Shown piece after piece: positions 39,960-54,148 of a stretch of 64,000 bases of DNA; the stretch's first letter is position 1, and every line of letters begins with the position of its first letter. The notes under the pieces were generated by a model, which saw nothing but the letters and a program-made list of their open reading frames with translations, was not told where the DNA came from and ran no database searches. The stretch lies in NCBI RefSeq assembly GCF_040939455.1, contig NC_134109.1, positions 57,254,001-57,318,000 on the forward strand, in the 5' to 3' direction. The translations under genes were made by a program, and so were the position numbers. The DNA comes from Microcebus murinus (taxonomy: Eukaryota > Chordata > Mammalia > Primates > Cheirogaleidae).

Positions 39960-42900
39960 TCCTCTTTCTTAATGTATATGTTTAGTGCTATAAATTTCCC
40001 CTTAGTATTACTTTAGCTGCAGCCCACAGATTTTGAAAAGTTATATTTTTATTTTAATTCAGTCCAATGTATTTTTTTAATTTCCCTAAGACTTCCTCTT
40101 TGGCCCATGGATTATTCAAAATTGTATTGTTTAGTTACCAAGTTTTTGGAGATTTTCCTATTATCATTCTGCTATTTATTGATTTCTAGTTTGATTCTGT
40201 TATGGTCAGAAAACACACTCTGCATGATTTCAATTCTTTTAAGTGTACTGAGGTTCATTTTATGGCCCAGGATATGGTCCATCTTAGTATATGATCCATG
40301 AGCAGCTGAAAAGAATGTGTATTCTACTTTTGTTGGGCACAGTATTCTAAAAATGTAGATTAGATGCTGGTAGTTGATAGCATTGTTGAGTTCTAAATCC
40401 TTGAGGATTTTCTGTGTAGTTTTTCTATCAATTGTTGAAAGAGGGGTGTTAAAGTCTTCAACTATAATTTGGGATTTGTTTCTCTCTCAGTTTTTATTTC
40501 ACATATTCTATAGCTCTGTTATTTGGTACATATATATTTAGAATTGCTTTGTCTTCTTGGTCAATTGACCCTTTTATATATTATAAAGTCCTCTGTATCC
40601 CTGCAATCTTCTTTGCTCTGAACTCTACCTTATCTAATATGAAGATAGCCACTCCTGCTTCTTCCTGATTAATGTATGCATTATATTAACATTTTTTTCA
40701 TCTTTAACTTTCAACCTGCCCATATCATCCTACCGGAACTAAGTTTCTCATAAACAATATATACTTGAGTCATGCTTTTAATCTACCTGCTGTCTCTGTA
40801 ATTATATTTAAACCATTTATACTTGATGCAGTTACTAATAAGTTAGGGTTTAAGTCCACCATTTATTTTTTGTTTTCTTTTTATTCTCTCTTGTTTTTAT
40901 CTGCCTTCCTATGGCTTACTTAATACTTTTTTAGAATTCTATTTTGATTTATCTAGAGTGGTTTTTTAAATGAATCCCTTGGCATACTTTTTTACTCATG
41001 GCTCTGGGTAGTACATTATATATATTTAACTTACCACAGCCTACTGGTATGGTCACTTTCCAATGGGTGACACATAGAAACTTTATCTCCCTTTATGTCC
41101 ATTTATCCTCCCCTGTCTATAATTGTCTTAAATATTGCCTCTACATACATTTAGAACCACATCAGACAGTGTCATAATTCTAGCATCAACCATCAAACAT
41201 AATATAGAAAACTCAAGAGGAAAAGAAAAGTCTATTGTATATAGCCATAGTTTTGTTTATTATGTTCTTTCTTCCTTCCTCCTGCTTCAAGAATCCTTTC
41301 TTCCAATTGTTTCTTTTGTGTTTGAGAACTTCCCTTAGCTATCCTTTTAGGGTAGAACTGCAAGTGACAAATTCTCTTAGCTTTATCTCATCTGAGAGTG
41401 TGCTCATTTCCCCTTCATTCCTAAAAGATCATTTCATAAGAAATAGAATTCTGGGTGAACAGTTCTTTTCTTTCAGCACTTGAAAAATGCTGTGCTAATT
41501 CCTTCTGACCGTCATGGTTTCTGTTGAAATATCTAGTGTCATTCAAATTGTTTTCCCCTATATGCAACATGTTGTTTCCCTCACTGCTTTCAAGATTATT
41601 TTCTTTGACTTTAGTTTTCAGAAGTGTGACTATTATGTCTTTCTGGTGTGGATTTCTTTGGTTTGGGATTCACTCAGCTTCTTGAATATGTAGGTTGTCT
41701 CTTGTCAAATTTGGGGAGTTTGGGGCCATTATTTCTTTGAGTACTTTTTCAGTCCTGCCTTCTTTTTCCTCTCCTTCCACGATTGTGATGAAACCAAGGT
41801 TTTGTCTTTTGTTATAGTCCCACATGTCCTTGAGGCTCTGTCAATTTTATTTCTCAATCTATCATCTCTGTTGTTCAGCTCAGGAAAGTTGTATTGTTCT
41901 GCAAGTTTACTGACACTTTCCTCTGTCCTTTCCATTCAGCTGTTGAGACCATCCATTGAGTTTTTGTGTCAGTTATTGCATTTTTTAGTTCTAAAATTTT
42001 CCTTTGGTTCTTCTTTATATTTTCTGTTTCTTTACTGAGACTTTCTGCTTCTCCGCTAAGACTTTCTAGTTTTTCATTTGTTTCAAGTACATTCATAATT
42101 GCTCACTGAGGCATTTTTGAGGGGAGCTGCTTTAAAATCTTTGTCAGATGATTCTAACATCTCCGTTATCTCAATTTTGACATCTATTAATTGTCTTTTC
42201 TTTTCTTTCGAGTTTAAATGTTCCTGATTCTTGGCATAACAAGTGATTTTCTATTGAAACCTGGACATTTGGGGCATTATGAGAATCTGGATATTAGTTA
42301 AACTTTCTGTTTTAGCTGGCTTCCTCTGACACTGCTGTAATGGGGACAGTGGGAGAAGGGACTGCCTGTTACTGCTGGGTAGAAGTCCAGGCTCCCTGCT
42401 TGTCCTCTGTTGGCACCAGGGGTGGGAGGCGCCTTATTACTGCTGGGTGGGAGAAGGAGTTCTGGCTCTCCACTAGGCTTCTGCTAATACCATCCTAGTT
42501 GGAAGGAAAAGGCACGTCTCATTACTGTTCTCCACGAGGCCTCCAGTGACACCACAGGAAGGAGGGAAAGGGTAGCTTCACTACTGCTGGGCAGTGTTGA
42601 AAGTCTGGACTCTCCACCAACACCACCCCAGTGGAGAGGTGTTGGGACACCTTGTTACAGCCTGGTGAGATTAGAAATCTAGGCTCCCCATTCACCACCC
42701 CAGTCTCTGGTGGGGTGGGTGTGGGGATGGGGCCACAGGTTTTACTGCAGTGTTTGGCTGGAGTGGCACAGTTGCTGTCTAAAAGTTTTCTGTCTTGTTA
42801 AACTGCCCCTTCCCCGATCCTTTGGCTAGAGAGCAGGCTTTTGTTAGGGCTTTTTCCATCTGTACCCATTGGCATCCCTAGGTTACCAGCTTCTTTAGTT

Positions 42901-43439
42901 CTAAGTCCGTGATAAATTAGGAAAAAAGAAAACCCAGACAACTCACCACCATGTCAGTCCTTATGTCCCAAAGTCCCTAGCTACTCTGTCTTCTGCTTTT
43001 CACCGTAGGAGTCTTCTCATGTTTGTTTTATACACAGTTCAGAGTATGTACACAGTTCTACTTAGCAGGAGGAATAAGAAAAAGAATATCTATTTCATGT
43101 TCCCCGAAGCAAAAGTAAACATAAGTTTTATGATACAATATTTTCTTGAGGACTATACATTAGTTGCTTATGGGAGACCTCATAACATGAATTCGCTCTT
43201 ACCTAGGTCACGTCAAGCCATTTTCCTCCTGAGCTATTGACCAAAAACAACTAAATATGACAGAAGCAAGGACAGCCTGGCTCCTTCACACTCAATTAAG
43301 ATCTGGAAGGTGGTCTCCCAACTCCAGTCTCAGATAATTAGAATGTGAGTGATACTATCGAACTTCTCAGTAAAACAAACATAAGATTTTGTAACATCTC
43401 CATGTCTGCTGCCATGGTGTATGCACACTGTTAAGGTCA

Positions 43440-43675
43440 GTGATTCTCAATTGAATGAAAAGGGCAGTTTTGCCCCTCTCCCTAAAGGCTCATTTGGCAA
43501 CATCTAGAGACATTTTTATTGTTAAGACTTGGGAGGAGCTACTGGCATCTAGTGGGCAGAAGCCAGGGATGCCTCAAAAATTCTATAATTCTCAGGATAG
43601 CCACCCACAATAAAGAAGTCACAAGCCCAAAATTTCAATAGTGCCAAAGTTGATAAACCCTGGTTTCGATGTCTG
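43440..43675 (+). mobile_element. MER5A-type hAT miniature element
   Basis: CAGTGATTCTCAATTGAATG start, then TTTGGCAACATCTAGAGACA, GAGCTACTGGCATCTAGTGG, GGATAGCCACCCACAATAAA and a degenerate right end TTGATAAACCCTGG. This follows the MER5A order throughout. Confidence 0.85.
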
Positions 43676-45084
43676 ACCTACATTGACAGTTAAGTTTAAT
43701 CTTCAGGTATTCAGTATATCTCCTGGCCCATGGAAATGTGAAACTCTGAATGCTGGGTCCGGAATGGCCTTGCCCAAGCTCTAAATAGAGACAATCCAGT
43801 CTTCCAAGACTATCTTACCCTTTGGCTTTCCCTTCTAGGGATTGCTGTGTGGCTCTAAGATTTCTAAAGTGAAAAATCATGTTCCTTTGCTTTCTCTGGA
43901 GAGAACATCATTTACATAAACTCCAAATGTTAAAAAAAAAACCTTTATTCTAGTCATCTTAAGAATTTTTAAAATCATAATTTAGACCCCACTTTATACT
44001 TGTGTCCTTATTGCTATCTCTCACCTACCCTCCCACCTCCATTTTCAACAAATTCCCCATTGTTCCTTTCTCACTCCAATAAAACTTCTGAAACCACTTT
44101 TATCCAATATTGCCCTGGGCTAGAGCCCCTGGCTCCTGATTCTAACGCTCCATGATCTATGCCTCTCTCCTACATGAAACAATTCAGGTAACTGAAGCAC
44201 CAAGAAAAGCTACACAAGAGAAATGAACACTTCCAGAAGAAGAACAGAATTCACTGTTCTGATGTCCACTATTCATTTGATACTCTCCCTTTATTTATCA
44301 CTAATTCCATTTGAGTCCTTCAAATATGCCCTTCCTACGGGACCCTGCTCTGAAGCATAACTTCTCCAACTGTACAGGGCCTCTGAGCTGGTTTCTAATA
44401 GCAGTCCCTTTTCATGTCAAGTACCTTAACTATGTGATAGGCTATGGGCCCATCTTAGAAGAAGAGGCCTTTCTTCTCAGCCAAGGCTCTTCTGAGACAT
44501 CCCTGATTCCTTTATCCACATTAGATTTACAGAAAGTCTAATTAGAAACACTCATTTTGAAATGACCCGAGCAGTCACCCTGATCTTGTTCAGCAACAGC
44601 GGTGAGATGCGGCTTTTAATTCAGAATATTTGTTGTACTCTGCCCAAAAAACCATTAGGTCAAAAGTGACACTGTGGACTCTTGTTCATACATATTTTTG
44701 TTTCCCTTTATGATAACATTCTCTAAATCACAGCCAGGAGTGTATTCTGGGGCTGAAACTATTTTAAAGACCTAATGTGGCAGCAGTATTCTGTTTACTA
44801 ATAAATTTGGAGCAGCAGCCAAGAACAGTAATAGAATCTTCTTCCCTCTTATTCCTTCTTCCCCTGTCATTCTCAAAAAAGACTATTTTTTTTTCTTCCT
44901 TTCTTCGAGTGTGGTGCTCAAGTTCCCTTGTTACTATTTTTGCTTTGAATGTCCCTGCCAAAGCAAAGTCTATATAATAGACAAAATATTTTAAATTTAA
45001 ATATGACCCTGTGTAGCTTTGCTTCCTGTTGGGGATATGTCATAATAAATGGACCATCCTGAGCACAATTCTAATCAAGTCTCT

Positions 45085-45300
45085 GGGACAGACTGACTGG
45101 GGTGGAATCCCAGCTCTGCCATGCATTAGTCGCAAAACACTAGACCAATCCTTTAGCTTCACTGAAGCTAGAAGGCCTCCTACATAAAATAGGACTTATG
45201 ATTGTTATCTATCTACCTGATTGGGGTGGAGGGGTGTGGTGACAAAAATGCATACAACATGCATCCCCATAGTGTTTGGCACACAAGAAACACTTAAGTC
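45085..45300 (+). mobile_element. MIR SINE, sense
   Basis: GGTGGAATCCCAGCTCTGCC, ACACTAGACCAATCCTTTAG, then a GACTTATGATTGTTATCTAT segment and GTGTTTGGCACACAAGAAAC match the MIR core and tail. Confidence 0.75.
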
Positions 45301-45401
45301 TCTGTAACTCGGAAGGTCTAAAAAAATAAATTTTTAAAAATGTTTCAAGAGAACTGTTTTCACTGAAAATATTCTAAAATCCTTGTACATTAAACTTATT
45401 A

Positions 45402-45710
45402 GGCCTAGCACAGTGGCTCACACCTGCAATCCCAGCACTCTGGGAAGCGGCAGGAGGATTGCTTGAGGCCAGGAGTTGGAGACCAGCCTGAGCAAGAGCA
45501 AGACCCCTGTCTCTACAGAAAAACTGGAAAAATTAGCCAGGCGTGGCAGCACATGCCTGTAGCCCCAGATACTCCAGAGGCTGAGGCAGAAGGATTGCTT
45601 GAGCCCAGGAGTTTAAGGTTGCAGTGAGTTATGATCATGTAACTGCATTTTAGCCCCAGCAACAGAGTGAGACTCTGTCTCAAAATAAATAAACAATTAA
45701 ATAAACAAAC
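45402..45710 (+). mobile_element. Older Alu SINE (AluJ-like), sense
   Basis: GGCCTAGCACAGTGGCTCAC at the start, GGTTGCAGTGAGTTATGATC in the right arm, and an (AAAT)n-type tail. It lacks the lemur-type joint, so it belongs to an older subfamily. Confidence 0.9.
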
Positions 45711-46129
45711 GTAATACTTATATACTGATCTTAGGATATAAACTCACTTTTACTGTAATTCACTACTAATAATGCTAAACTGAGTTTTTCACATTAAATG
45801 CCTGCTTTTATTTCAATACAAAGCGTTTGAAAGGGAAGGCTACTAGTGATGTATTACTCAGGTCTTCAGCTAATGTTCTCCGAACAAGTTTTTGGCATAA
45901 CTTTTCAATTTTTCACTTTGACAAGAGGATACGCTTCCTTGGTGGAAAATTAAAAAATTCAAATTGAAAATTCAGACAAAACGCAAAGAAGCTGAATACC
46001 ACGGCAGTGTTTTCGCAGTAACATACCACAGACGCCTAAGTATTATATATAATAAAATAGCACATATATAACGTATCCTAAAGTTGCATTTACCCAGGAG
46101 AAATATTACTCTCGGTCTGGTTCACCTAC

Positions 46130-47071
46130 TTCCACTTTAATGTCGTAGTTCTGGCCGAGGACGCTCTCTATGAGCTCTTTGATGATCTGGTCGGAGGCCA
46201 GCTGGGCCTCGGACTGCAGCGAGGCGATGATCTCCTCGATGGACTTGGGCATCGCGCGCGGGGGCAGCAGGGTCCCGTCGGGCGCCACGCTCTGCCGGTG
46301 GCTCTCGCGCTCTCCTCTGGACACGGACCCGGCCGTTTCCCGCGCTTTGCCAGCCCAGCCCTCGGCCTCGCGCCCGACGTAGGTGCTCCTCCGCACTCTC
46401 CTCCGCCAGCCGCCCGCCTCCGCGTCGGCGTCCTCGCTGGCGAGGGAGCTGGACTTCCTCTCTCTGGCCTTGAAGGGCCCTGGGGACCAAGCTGCCACCT
46501 GGCTCGCTCCGCGCCCCGCGGCCCGGTCGACGTCCCGCCTGGAGGCCGCGGGCGGCGGGCGCTCCGGGGCCCCGTGCGCCATGGGCCTCGCCCGCGGCGT
46601 GGGCGGCGGCAGCAGGACCACAGGTTTGGCCGTGCCGACACCCGAGGCGATGACCGGAGGCTTCTTCTGGACCCGGTGCCGTAGGAACGCGGAGCTCCGT
46701 AAGTAAAAGCTCCGGGGCTGAAACGTCGGGGCCTTCCCAGGAGCCGCCGGGCCCAAGAGACGCGCTGCGCCTCCGAGCGCCCCCTGCAGGCCGGGCGCGG
46801 CCGAGAACTCGCGGCCTTTAGCCGGAGAGGACGCTTTCGGCGTCCGGAGTCCAGCGTAGGAAAGGCCCCTAAGGTGGGCCGGGCTGGAGGCGCGGAGGCT
46901 GTGGGCTGAGCCTTCAACTACAGTCGGCTTGGCGGCCAATTTCTGTTTGAATCGGACAAAATCCTTTTTAGTCTCCTGGCGAACCTTCTCAAGCTCTTTA
47001 AACATGTGTGATTCTTCTTTATGTTTCAGACCAAAGTGCTTCGGGATTGTGGACATCTTGACGATTTTGAC
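46130..47071 (-). CDS. First coding exon of the minus-strand gene, 309 codons, GC-rich
   Basis: A pyrimidine-rich tract ending TTTTACAG precedes the exon at 47072. After 15 bases of 5' UTR the start codon lies at 47056, the first ATG in the frame. Residues about 5-45 form a charged helix-prone block (HFGLKHKEESHMFKELEKV and following). Residues about 50-265 are rich in Ala, Pro, Arg and Ser and look disordered, including a PPPTPRARP stretch. Residues about 269-309 form a second ordered-looking block starting SIEEIIASLQSEAQLASDQ and ending with NYDIKVE. I end the exon at GTGGAA|GTAGGT because that gives phase 0, matching the next exon; reading on would hit a stop at 46106-46108. The base composition (CpG-rich) is unlike the surrounding AT-rich introns. 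Positions at the 3' edge may be off by one. Other open frames over this exon are shadows. Confidence 0.72.
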
Positions 47072-48032
47072 CTGTAAAATAACCACCCCCCAAATTAGAT
47101 TCTATTTATGCATATATATAACACAAAACTGTTGATAAATACAATTCCAGTTCAGCAAAGTTTCTTAGGATAGAACCTCATTGTGCTGCTCCCTGAAGTA
47201 CAAATGGGTAAACTAAGTATACAATTTTATAGCCATCGATTGGCCTTGTCACGAGAACCATGAGAAATCTCTAAAGCAGTAACTTTTTTCGGAGTGAGTT
47301 TCCCAAAATCCTACTGGATTTATTTTAACATTTCTTTAGACTATGATGCAGTGTCCCATTTCCAGGCAAGAGAGACCACACTAAGTATAGGCAAAAAAAA
47401 AAAAAATCCAAAGCAGCCCTGCAAAGAGAAAACAGAGGGCACCATCTGTGGCGTGTGACCTGGATCCAGCCCATGATCATGTCTTCAGTTGTTCAGGGTA
47501 TTTCAACATTAATTCATAGCCAACATTTTAAGTTGGAAGATTTTCACATAAAAATTCAGGTTTGCAGTTTCTCTGGAAAACAGAAAAGTGACAGCTCTGG
47601 CAGTGCAAGGGCCAAATCCCTGCTCTTGTGGCTGGAAAGCTGTTTCCCCTTCCTTCACCAGCTGGTCCCATGGGTCTCCCTCACTCACTCAGCCCACTCC
47701 TTAATGTGTCACCTGAGCTAGAGCAGAGTGTAGGAAGGGAAGGAGGTGGTCAGCCTTATGGTAGGCTGCAGCCAGGATCATGACGCTTGAATGCCAGGTG
47801 TCTGTACTTCTGTGAACCACTGGAAACCACTCAAAATTTTTAGCACAGTGTCTTGATAGCATCTGTTGCATGGGGGATATTAATATCAACTAGAAGACAG
47901 AATAAAGTCAGGAAGGGCAAGTACGAGTCTTGGTAGCTGGAACCCGAGACTTGGCCCTGGTAATGGAGCAGAGTAAAATTGGAGACCTAACAAGGTAAAG
48001 CTGGTGGGATCAGGCCAATGATTAGGAATAAA

Positions 48033-48370
<338 letters not shown>

Positions 48371-48548
48371 AGAAAGAAAGAAAGAAAGAGAGAGGGAGGG
48401 AGGGAGGGAGGAAGGAAGGAAGGAAGGAAGGAAGGAAGGAAGGAAGGAAGGAAGGAAGGAAGGAAGGAAGGAAGGAAGGAAGGAAGGAAGGAAGGAAGGA
48501 AGGAAGGAAGGAAGGAAGGAAGGAAGGAAGGAAGGAAGGGAGGGAGGG
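48371..48548 (+). repeat. GAAA / GGGA / GGAA microsatellite grown from an Alu tail
   Basis: After the Alu tail come a few GAAA units, a short GGGA block, then about 32 uninterrupted GGAA units (about 48410-48538) and a GGGA end. Open frames reading repeated LPSF or KEGR units across it are artefacts of the repeat. Confidence 0.97.
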
Positions 48549-49116
48549 GAGCAATTACAGCTCCTTCATAAAATAGGGATTTTCAATCATCTTAATGAAA
48601 TCTTGATCATAACCAAGTGCATAATAAAACTTCTGTTATTCACTGAACTGTACCCTTCAAAATGGTTAAGAGGTAAATTTTATGTTATGTGTATTTTACC
48701 ACAATTTTTGAAAAAACAACTTCTGTTATTCATGAATGAATTTTGAGATCTTGAAAACTCTGAGATCATTACTCAAAGCCAGGCTAACAGGAAATATAAA
48801 TAGAAAAGGGGCCAATTACAGCTTCTGTGTCACACTTGCCTGTGGCAAATAGAAGGAGCAAGAGCAACCAGGGTTAGAAAAATGAAGAGAATAGAGTTCC
48901 ACAGAAGGCAAGAAAAGCTGTGTTTCAAAAAATAGCTTTAAAGCAATGAAAATAAAAACAAAAAATAATGAATTAGAAGAATAGTAAATTTTTAAAGCCC
49001 AAAGCCAAGATTATTTTAAACAAAATAAAATAATATAGCAGAAACCCCTCTGGAATATTGTCATTATTTCCAGTATGATTATCTACTAGAAAACTCAGGC
49101 ACTAAAGAACTACTTA

Positions 49117-49450
49117 AGCCGGGCGCGGTGGCTCACGCCTGTAATCCTAGCACTCTGGGAGGCTGAGGCGGGCGGATTGCTCGAGGTCAGGAGTTCGAAA
49201 CCAGCCTGAGCAAGAGCAAGACCCTGTCTCTACTATAAATAGAAAGAAATTAATTGGCCAACTAATATATATAGAAAATTAGCCGGGCATGGTGGCACAT
49301 GCCTGTAGTCCCAGCTACTCGGGAGGCTGAGGCAGAAGGACTGCTTGAGCCCAGGAGTTTGAGGTTGCTGTGAGCTAGGCTGACGCCACGGCACTCACTC
49401 TAGCCTGGTCAACAAGCGAGACTCTGTCTCAAAAAAAAAAAAAAAAAAGA
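49117..49450 (+). mobile_element. Alu SINE, lemur type, sense, with target-site duplication
   Basis: GCCGGGCGCGGTGGCTCACG start and a long A tail. AAAGAACTACTTA flanks it on both sides. Confidence 0.95.
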
Positions 49451-49486
49451 ACTACTTAGAACTCTAATAAAATTCTACAAGTGATT

Positions 49487-49797
49487 TGAATTTTTTTTGT
49501 TTGTTTGGTTGGTTTCGTTTTGTTTGGAGAAAGGGTCTCGCTCTGTTGCCCGGGATAGAGTACAGTGGTGCCATCATAGCTCACAGCAACCTCACACTCC
49601 TGGGTTCAAGCAATCCTCCTTCCTCAGCCTCTCAAGTAGCTGGGACTACAGGCATGTGCCACTGCACCTGGCTAATTTTTTGTAGAGAGGACATCTTGCT
49701 CTTGCTCTGGCTGATCTCAAACTCCTGATCTCAAATGATCCTCCCACCTCAGCCTCCCAAAGTGCTAGGATTACAAGTGTGAGCAACCACACTCAGT
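49487..49797 (-). mobile_element. Older Alu SINE, antisense
   Basis: A T/G-rich tail is followed by GGGTCTCGCTCTGTTGCCCG and GTGCCATCATAGCTCACAGC, and then CCCAAAGTGCTAGGATTACA. It is a full dimer of an AluJ-like subfamily without the lemur joint. Confidence 0.9.
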
Positions 49798-52700
49798 AAG
49801 GTTTGAATTTTTTTTCTTAATTATACAAAAACCAGTTGTTTCCTTTATACCAAAATGGTCCAATCAAAAACATAATGGTAAAATTTCATGTGTAATTTTT
49901 TTAAAAGACTCTCACATAAACATAACAAGAAATGTACTAAAACTATATGAATAAATTTTTCAAATTTTTCTGAAGGACATTAAATAAAGATTCAACTAAA
50001 TGGACAGTTAAATGTTCCTTGATGCGATGACTAGATATTATAATTATACTAGGTCTTCCCAAAATACTGTATTGGTTTAATGCTAATACAAAAATTTAAA
50101 AATGATATTTTGAACATTTGAAAAGTTATTCTGAACTCATTTGAAATAATGAACAGGCTAGACTAACCAGAAATTTTATAAAATGAAATGAGGGAGCACT
50201 TGTATGAGAGAACGACCAGATAAATAAAATTTATACAGATATAAGTGGGACTGAAATACTGCTGCTAGAATCAATAGGTAGACTGAGAAAAGAAGAAAAA
50301 GAATTAAAAATAATATAAGTTATAAAGGTAGTATTAAATGTTGAGTTCATAATAATTTTTCAAATGTTCAAAATACCATTTTTAAATTTTTGTATTAGCA
50401 TTAAACCAATACAGTATTTGGGGAAGACCTAGTATAATTACAATATCTAGTCATCATTTATCATGTAGTTTGGGTGGTATAAAGAGAACATCCTATTTAT
50501 CCTCCAAATAGTCATACTGATTTTAATTTCTAAAATATGAACCACTGCTTCTAAAATTGAAGATCCTTCTACATGCTAAAGCTCTCATCTGGGAATCAAT
50601 AGGCTTTCTTTCTTTACCCAGCTACACCACTGACTAGACCTTGGACAATCCAATTCTATCCATACCAAGGGTTCATATAAAAAAAGTGAAAATAATAATC
50701 TGTTGTCTGTTTTCTAGACCAGAGTACATGAACATTAGAAAGGCCTTCTAAAGCCCTTAAGAAAGTTTCCTTATTTTAAAAAATGCTATATAATCCTCCT
50801 CGTCATAGTATTTTCGTTGTTATTGTTTGCACAGGTGGCAATATGTTCACACCAACACCACCTGCATTTCTTCCTGTAAAAGGTTAAAAGGTAATAACTG
50901 GAACAGAGCACAGAGCAGAAGTACATTAACACCTGATGAGAATTGGACTTGACTCTCCCAAATCCACTTCCCTTTTATTTCTTAGTTCCTGCTTTGGATG
51001 CCCTTCCCAACTTCTCCCAGGCCCTTGGTTTGCTATTGAAGTTTAACAAGTGTTCATTGTTTAACACTTCTCAGTACATTCCCATGAGTTCTTAATAGGA
51101 AAGTTTCTCTTTCTATCTAAAAGTAAACCAACATGAAATAGAACTTCTAAATTTGACAGGAACTTCTATTGTGCATTCAAGGTGGGTGGTATCCCAATGT
51201 GTCATGGGCCAGTCCATCAAAACTTGATGCCTTTATTCCCCCACCCACCATTCTACAATACAAAAAAGTGAAATAACTTTTAAACATCCAATCTTATGAG
51301 AAAATAGCATTTTCCCTCTTTCTTGGGAGCAATTTACTAAGAAAGACTAGATCTATTTTGGAGATACACAAGGAAAAATAGTGTAGTTGTCTCAAAAGGA
51401 GAAAGTTTGAACCTACATGAGGTGTCAAATCTGTGGCACACCATTCAGGTTGTTTAAGTTTACCCTGCACTTTAAAATGGAATAGAATACACTTAAAATA
51501 TTTGTGACTCAAGCAGTAATTTTACTCTCCTCTTTTTTCCAAATTACTGGAACTCTGCCTATACCTTTTTCTTTCTCTTCTACCAGGAGGTTTAAGGCCT
51601 GAGCAGTGAGGTAGTCAGAAGAGCCAAAAAACAACCTTTTTGCTTCTCTCACAAGGCCAGATCAGACATCAGGAGAAAGAGAGAAACAACACTTTATTTA
51701 CAGGGAAATAACAATTCAAATGACCATGGACTTCTCATAAGACACCACTGAGAACAGATGACAAGGAAACAAGATTTATAACATGCTAACACATAAAAAA
51801 AAACTAAAAAACTGTCATCCCAGAATTCTATACCTAGTATGCCTATTCTTTTTTAAAATGTAGGCAAAATGAAGACATATTAAAATAAAAGAGCATTACT
51901 CACCAGCCACCTGGAACTACAAGAAATGCTAAAGAAAGTTTTTCAAGCTGAGGAGAAATTATACCAGAGGAAAATCTGAATCTTCAAGAACAAATGAAGA
52001 AGATCAGAAATGGCAAATATATGGATGAGTGCAATAGGCCATTTTTTCTCTTAAGTTTTTTAAAAATTGTATGAAAAATTATAACATGTCTTGTGAGATG
52101 TTTGTGTAAGTAGATGTTATGCAAATGACAACAACAACCAAAAAGACCCGGATAGGGGTGGATGAAGGAACTATATGATTGTACAGTTTCTGCATTTTAT
52201 GTGAACTAGTTCAATATTAACTCTAAGTAGACTGTGAAATGTTAAGGATATATATTGTAATTCCAAGAGAAACAATGTTTAAAGTAATACAAAGAAATAT
52301 AACTAAAAAGTCAATAGATAATCAAATGAAAAACAAAAGATGTTGTTAAATTTTAGAAAATATTTTAGATTAAATAATAATGAAAATACAACATATCAGA
52401 ATATGTGGGGCGCAGCTAAAGCACTGATTTACAGTTTAAATGCTTATGTCAAAAAGAAGTAAAAAAATCAATAACCTAAGATTCTACCTTAAGAATCTAT
52501 TAAAAGAAGACCAAGTATACCCAAAGTAAATAAAAAGAAATAATAAGTATAAAGATGTAAGTCAATCAAATAGAAAACAGAAAAGTAATTGAGAAAATTA
52601 ACAAAGCCAAGAGCTGGTTCTTTAAAAATATCAAAAAAGTTTAAAATATCCCTGGCTGGCTGGTTTAAAAATAATAAAGAACAAAAATCACCAGAGCAGG

Positions 52701-53464
52701 AATAAAAGAGGGGTTTTCACTATAGATCCTAAGATATTAAAGGATAATAAGATACTAAAGGATAATATGGTAAACAACTCTATGCCAATAAATCTAACAA
52801 TTTAGATGAAATGGGAAAATCTGAAAATTCCACCTTATGAAAATTAACAAAAGAAGCAGAAAATCTGAATAGCCCTCTATTTTTAAAAAAAGTGTTATCA
52901 GAAATCTTACCATAAGACTCAGATGGTTCTCTCAAATATTCAAGAAAAAATAAAATAAATTTTTTTTCAGAAAATAGAGAGGAAGGAACAATCATTCTAT
53001 GAGACATACATAATCCTAATACCAATCTGACAAAGGCATTTTTAAAAAAAGAAAGAAAATTACATGCCTTATCCTTCATGAACATAGATGTAAAAGTCTT
53101 TAACAAAATATTAGCAAAACCAATCCAAGCATATATTTTTAAAAAGGATAATACATTCTGACCAAATAGAGTTTATCCCAGGGTTGAAAAATTGATTTAA
53201 CTATTTTGACTTAATTATACTGATTTGAAAGTCAATATAATTCACATTACTAACAGAGTATAGGAGAAAAATATGAGATTATTTTAATAGATAGCGATAG
53301 GACATTTGACATCATTCAACAACCATTCATAATAAATAAATAACTGGGCAAGCTGAATCATAGGGAACATCCTCAATCTTACTAAGAGAATCCACACAAA
53401 AAAATTACAGCTAACATTATATTTATACACTCTCGTAAGATTGGAAACAAGGCAAAAATACCTT

Positions 53465-53788
53465 GCTTGGGGCCAGGCACTGTGGGGCTCAGCCTATAAT
53501 CCCAGCACTCTGGAAGCCTGAGGCCGGTGGACCTCCTCAAGACCAGGAGTTCGAAACCAGCCTGAACAAGAGTGAGACCCCATCTCTACTAAAAATAGAA
53601 AGAAATTAATTGGCCAACTAAAAATATATAGAAAAAATTAGCGGGGCATGGTGGCACATGCCTGTAGTCCCAGCTACTCAGGAGGCTGAGGCAGAAGGAT
53701 CGCTTGAGCCCAGGAGTTTGAGGTTGCTGTGAGCTAGGCTGACTCCATGGCACTCTAGCCTGGCCAACAGAGTGAGAGAAAAAAAATA
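53465..53788 (+). mobile_element. Alu SINE, lemur type, sense, with target-site duplication
   Basis: GGCCAGGCACTGTGGGGCTC start, lemur-type joint, short A-rich tail; AAAATACCTTGCTTG flanks it on both sides. Inserted in the old L1. Confidence 0.93.
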
Positions 53789-54148
53789 CCTTGCTTGTAC
53801 TATGTCGATGAGACATTATACTATCATACTGCCATAGCAATCTAGCAAGAAAAAGAAATAAAAGGAATAAAGATAGAAAAGGAAAAGGTAAAAGTATCCA
53901 TATTTCTAGATGACATGATTTTTAGATTAAAAATCCTAAGGAATCTACAAAACAACTACTAATGAGTAAATGTATCAAGGTTGCACAATATAAGGTTAAC
54001 GTAAAAATCGATTTTTATACTAGTAGCAAATAATTGGAAAATATTTTAATTCCACTTACACTAATGCCCCTTTCCAAAACATAAAATGTCTAGAAATTCA
54101 TCTCACAAAAGACGTCCAAAATCTCTACAATGAAAATTACAAAACACT

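Noticed and set aside
46168..46917. Overlapping long open frames on both strands over the first coding exon
   Set aside because: They are shadows of the real frame in CpG-rich DNA, where stop codons are rare; only the frame starting at 47056 links in phase to the downstream exons.
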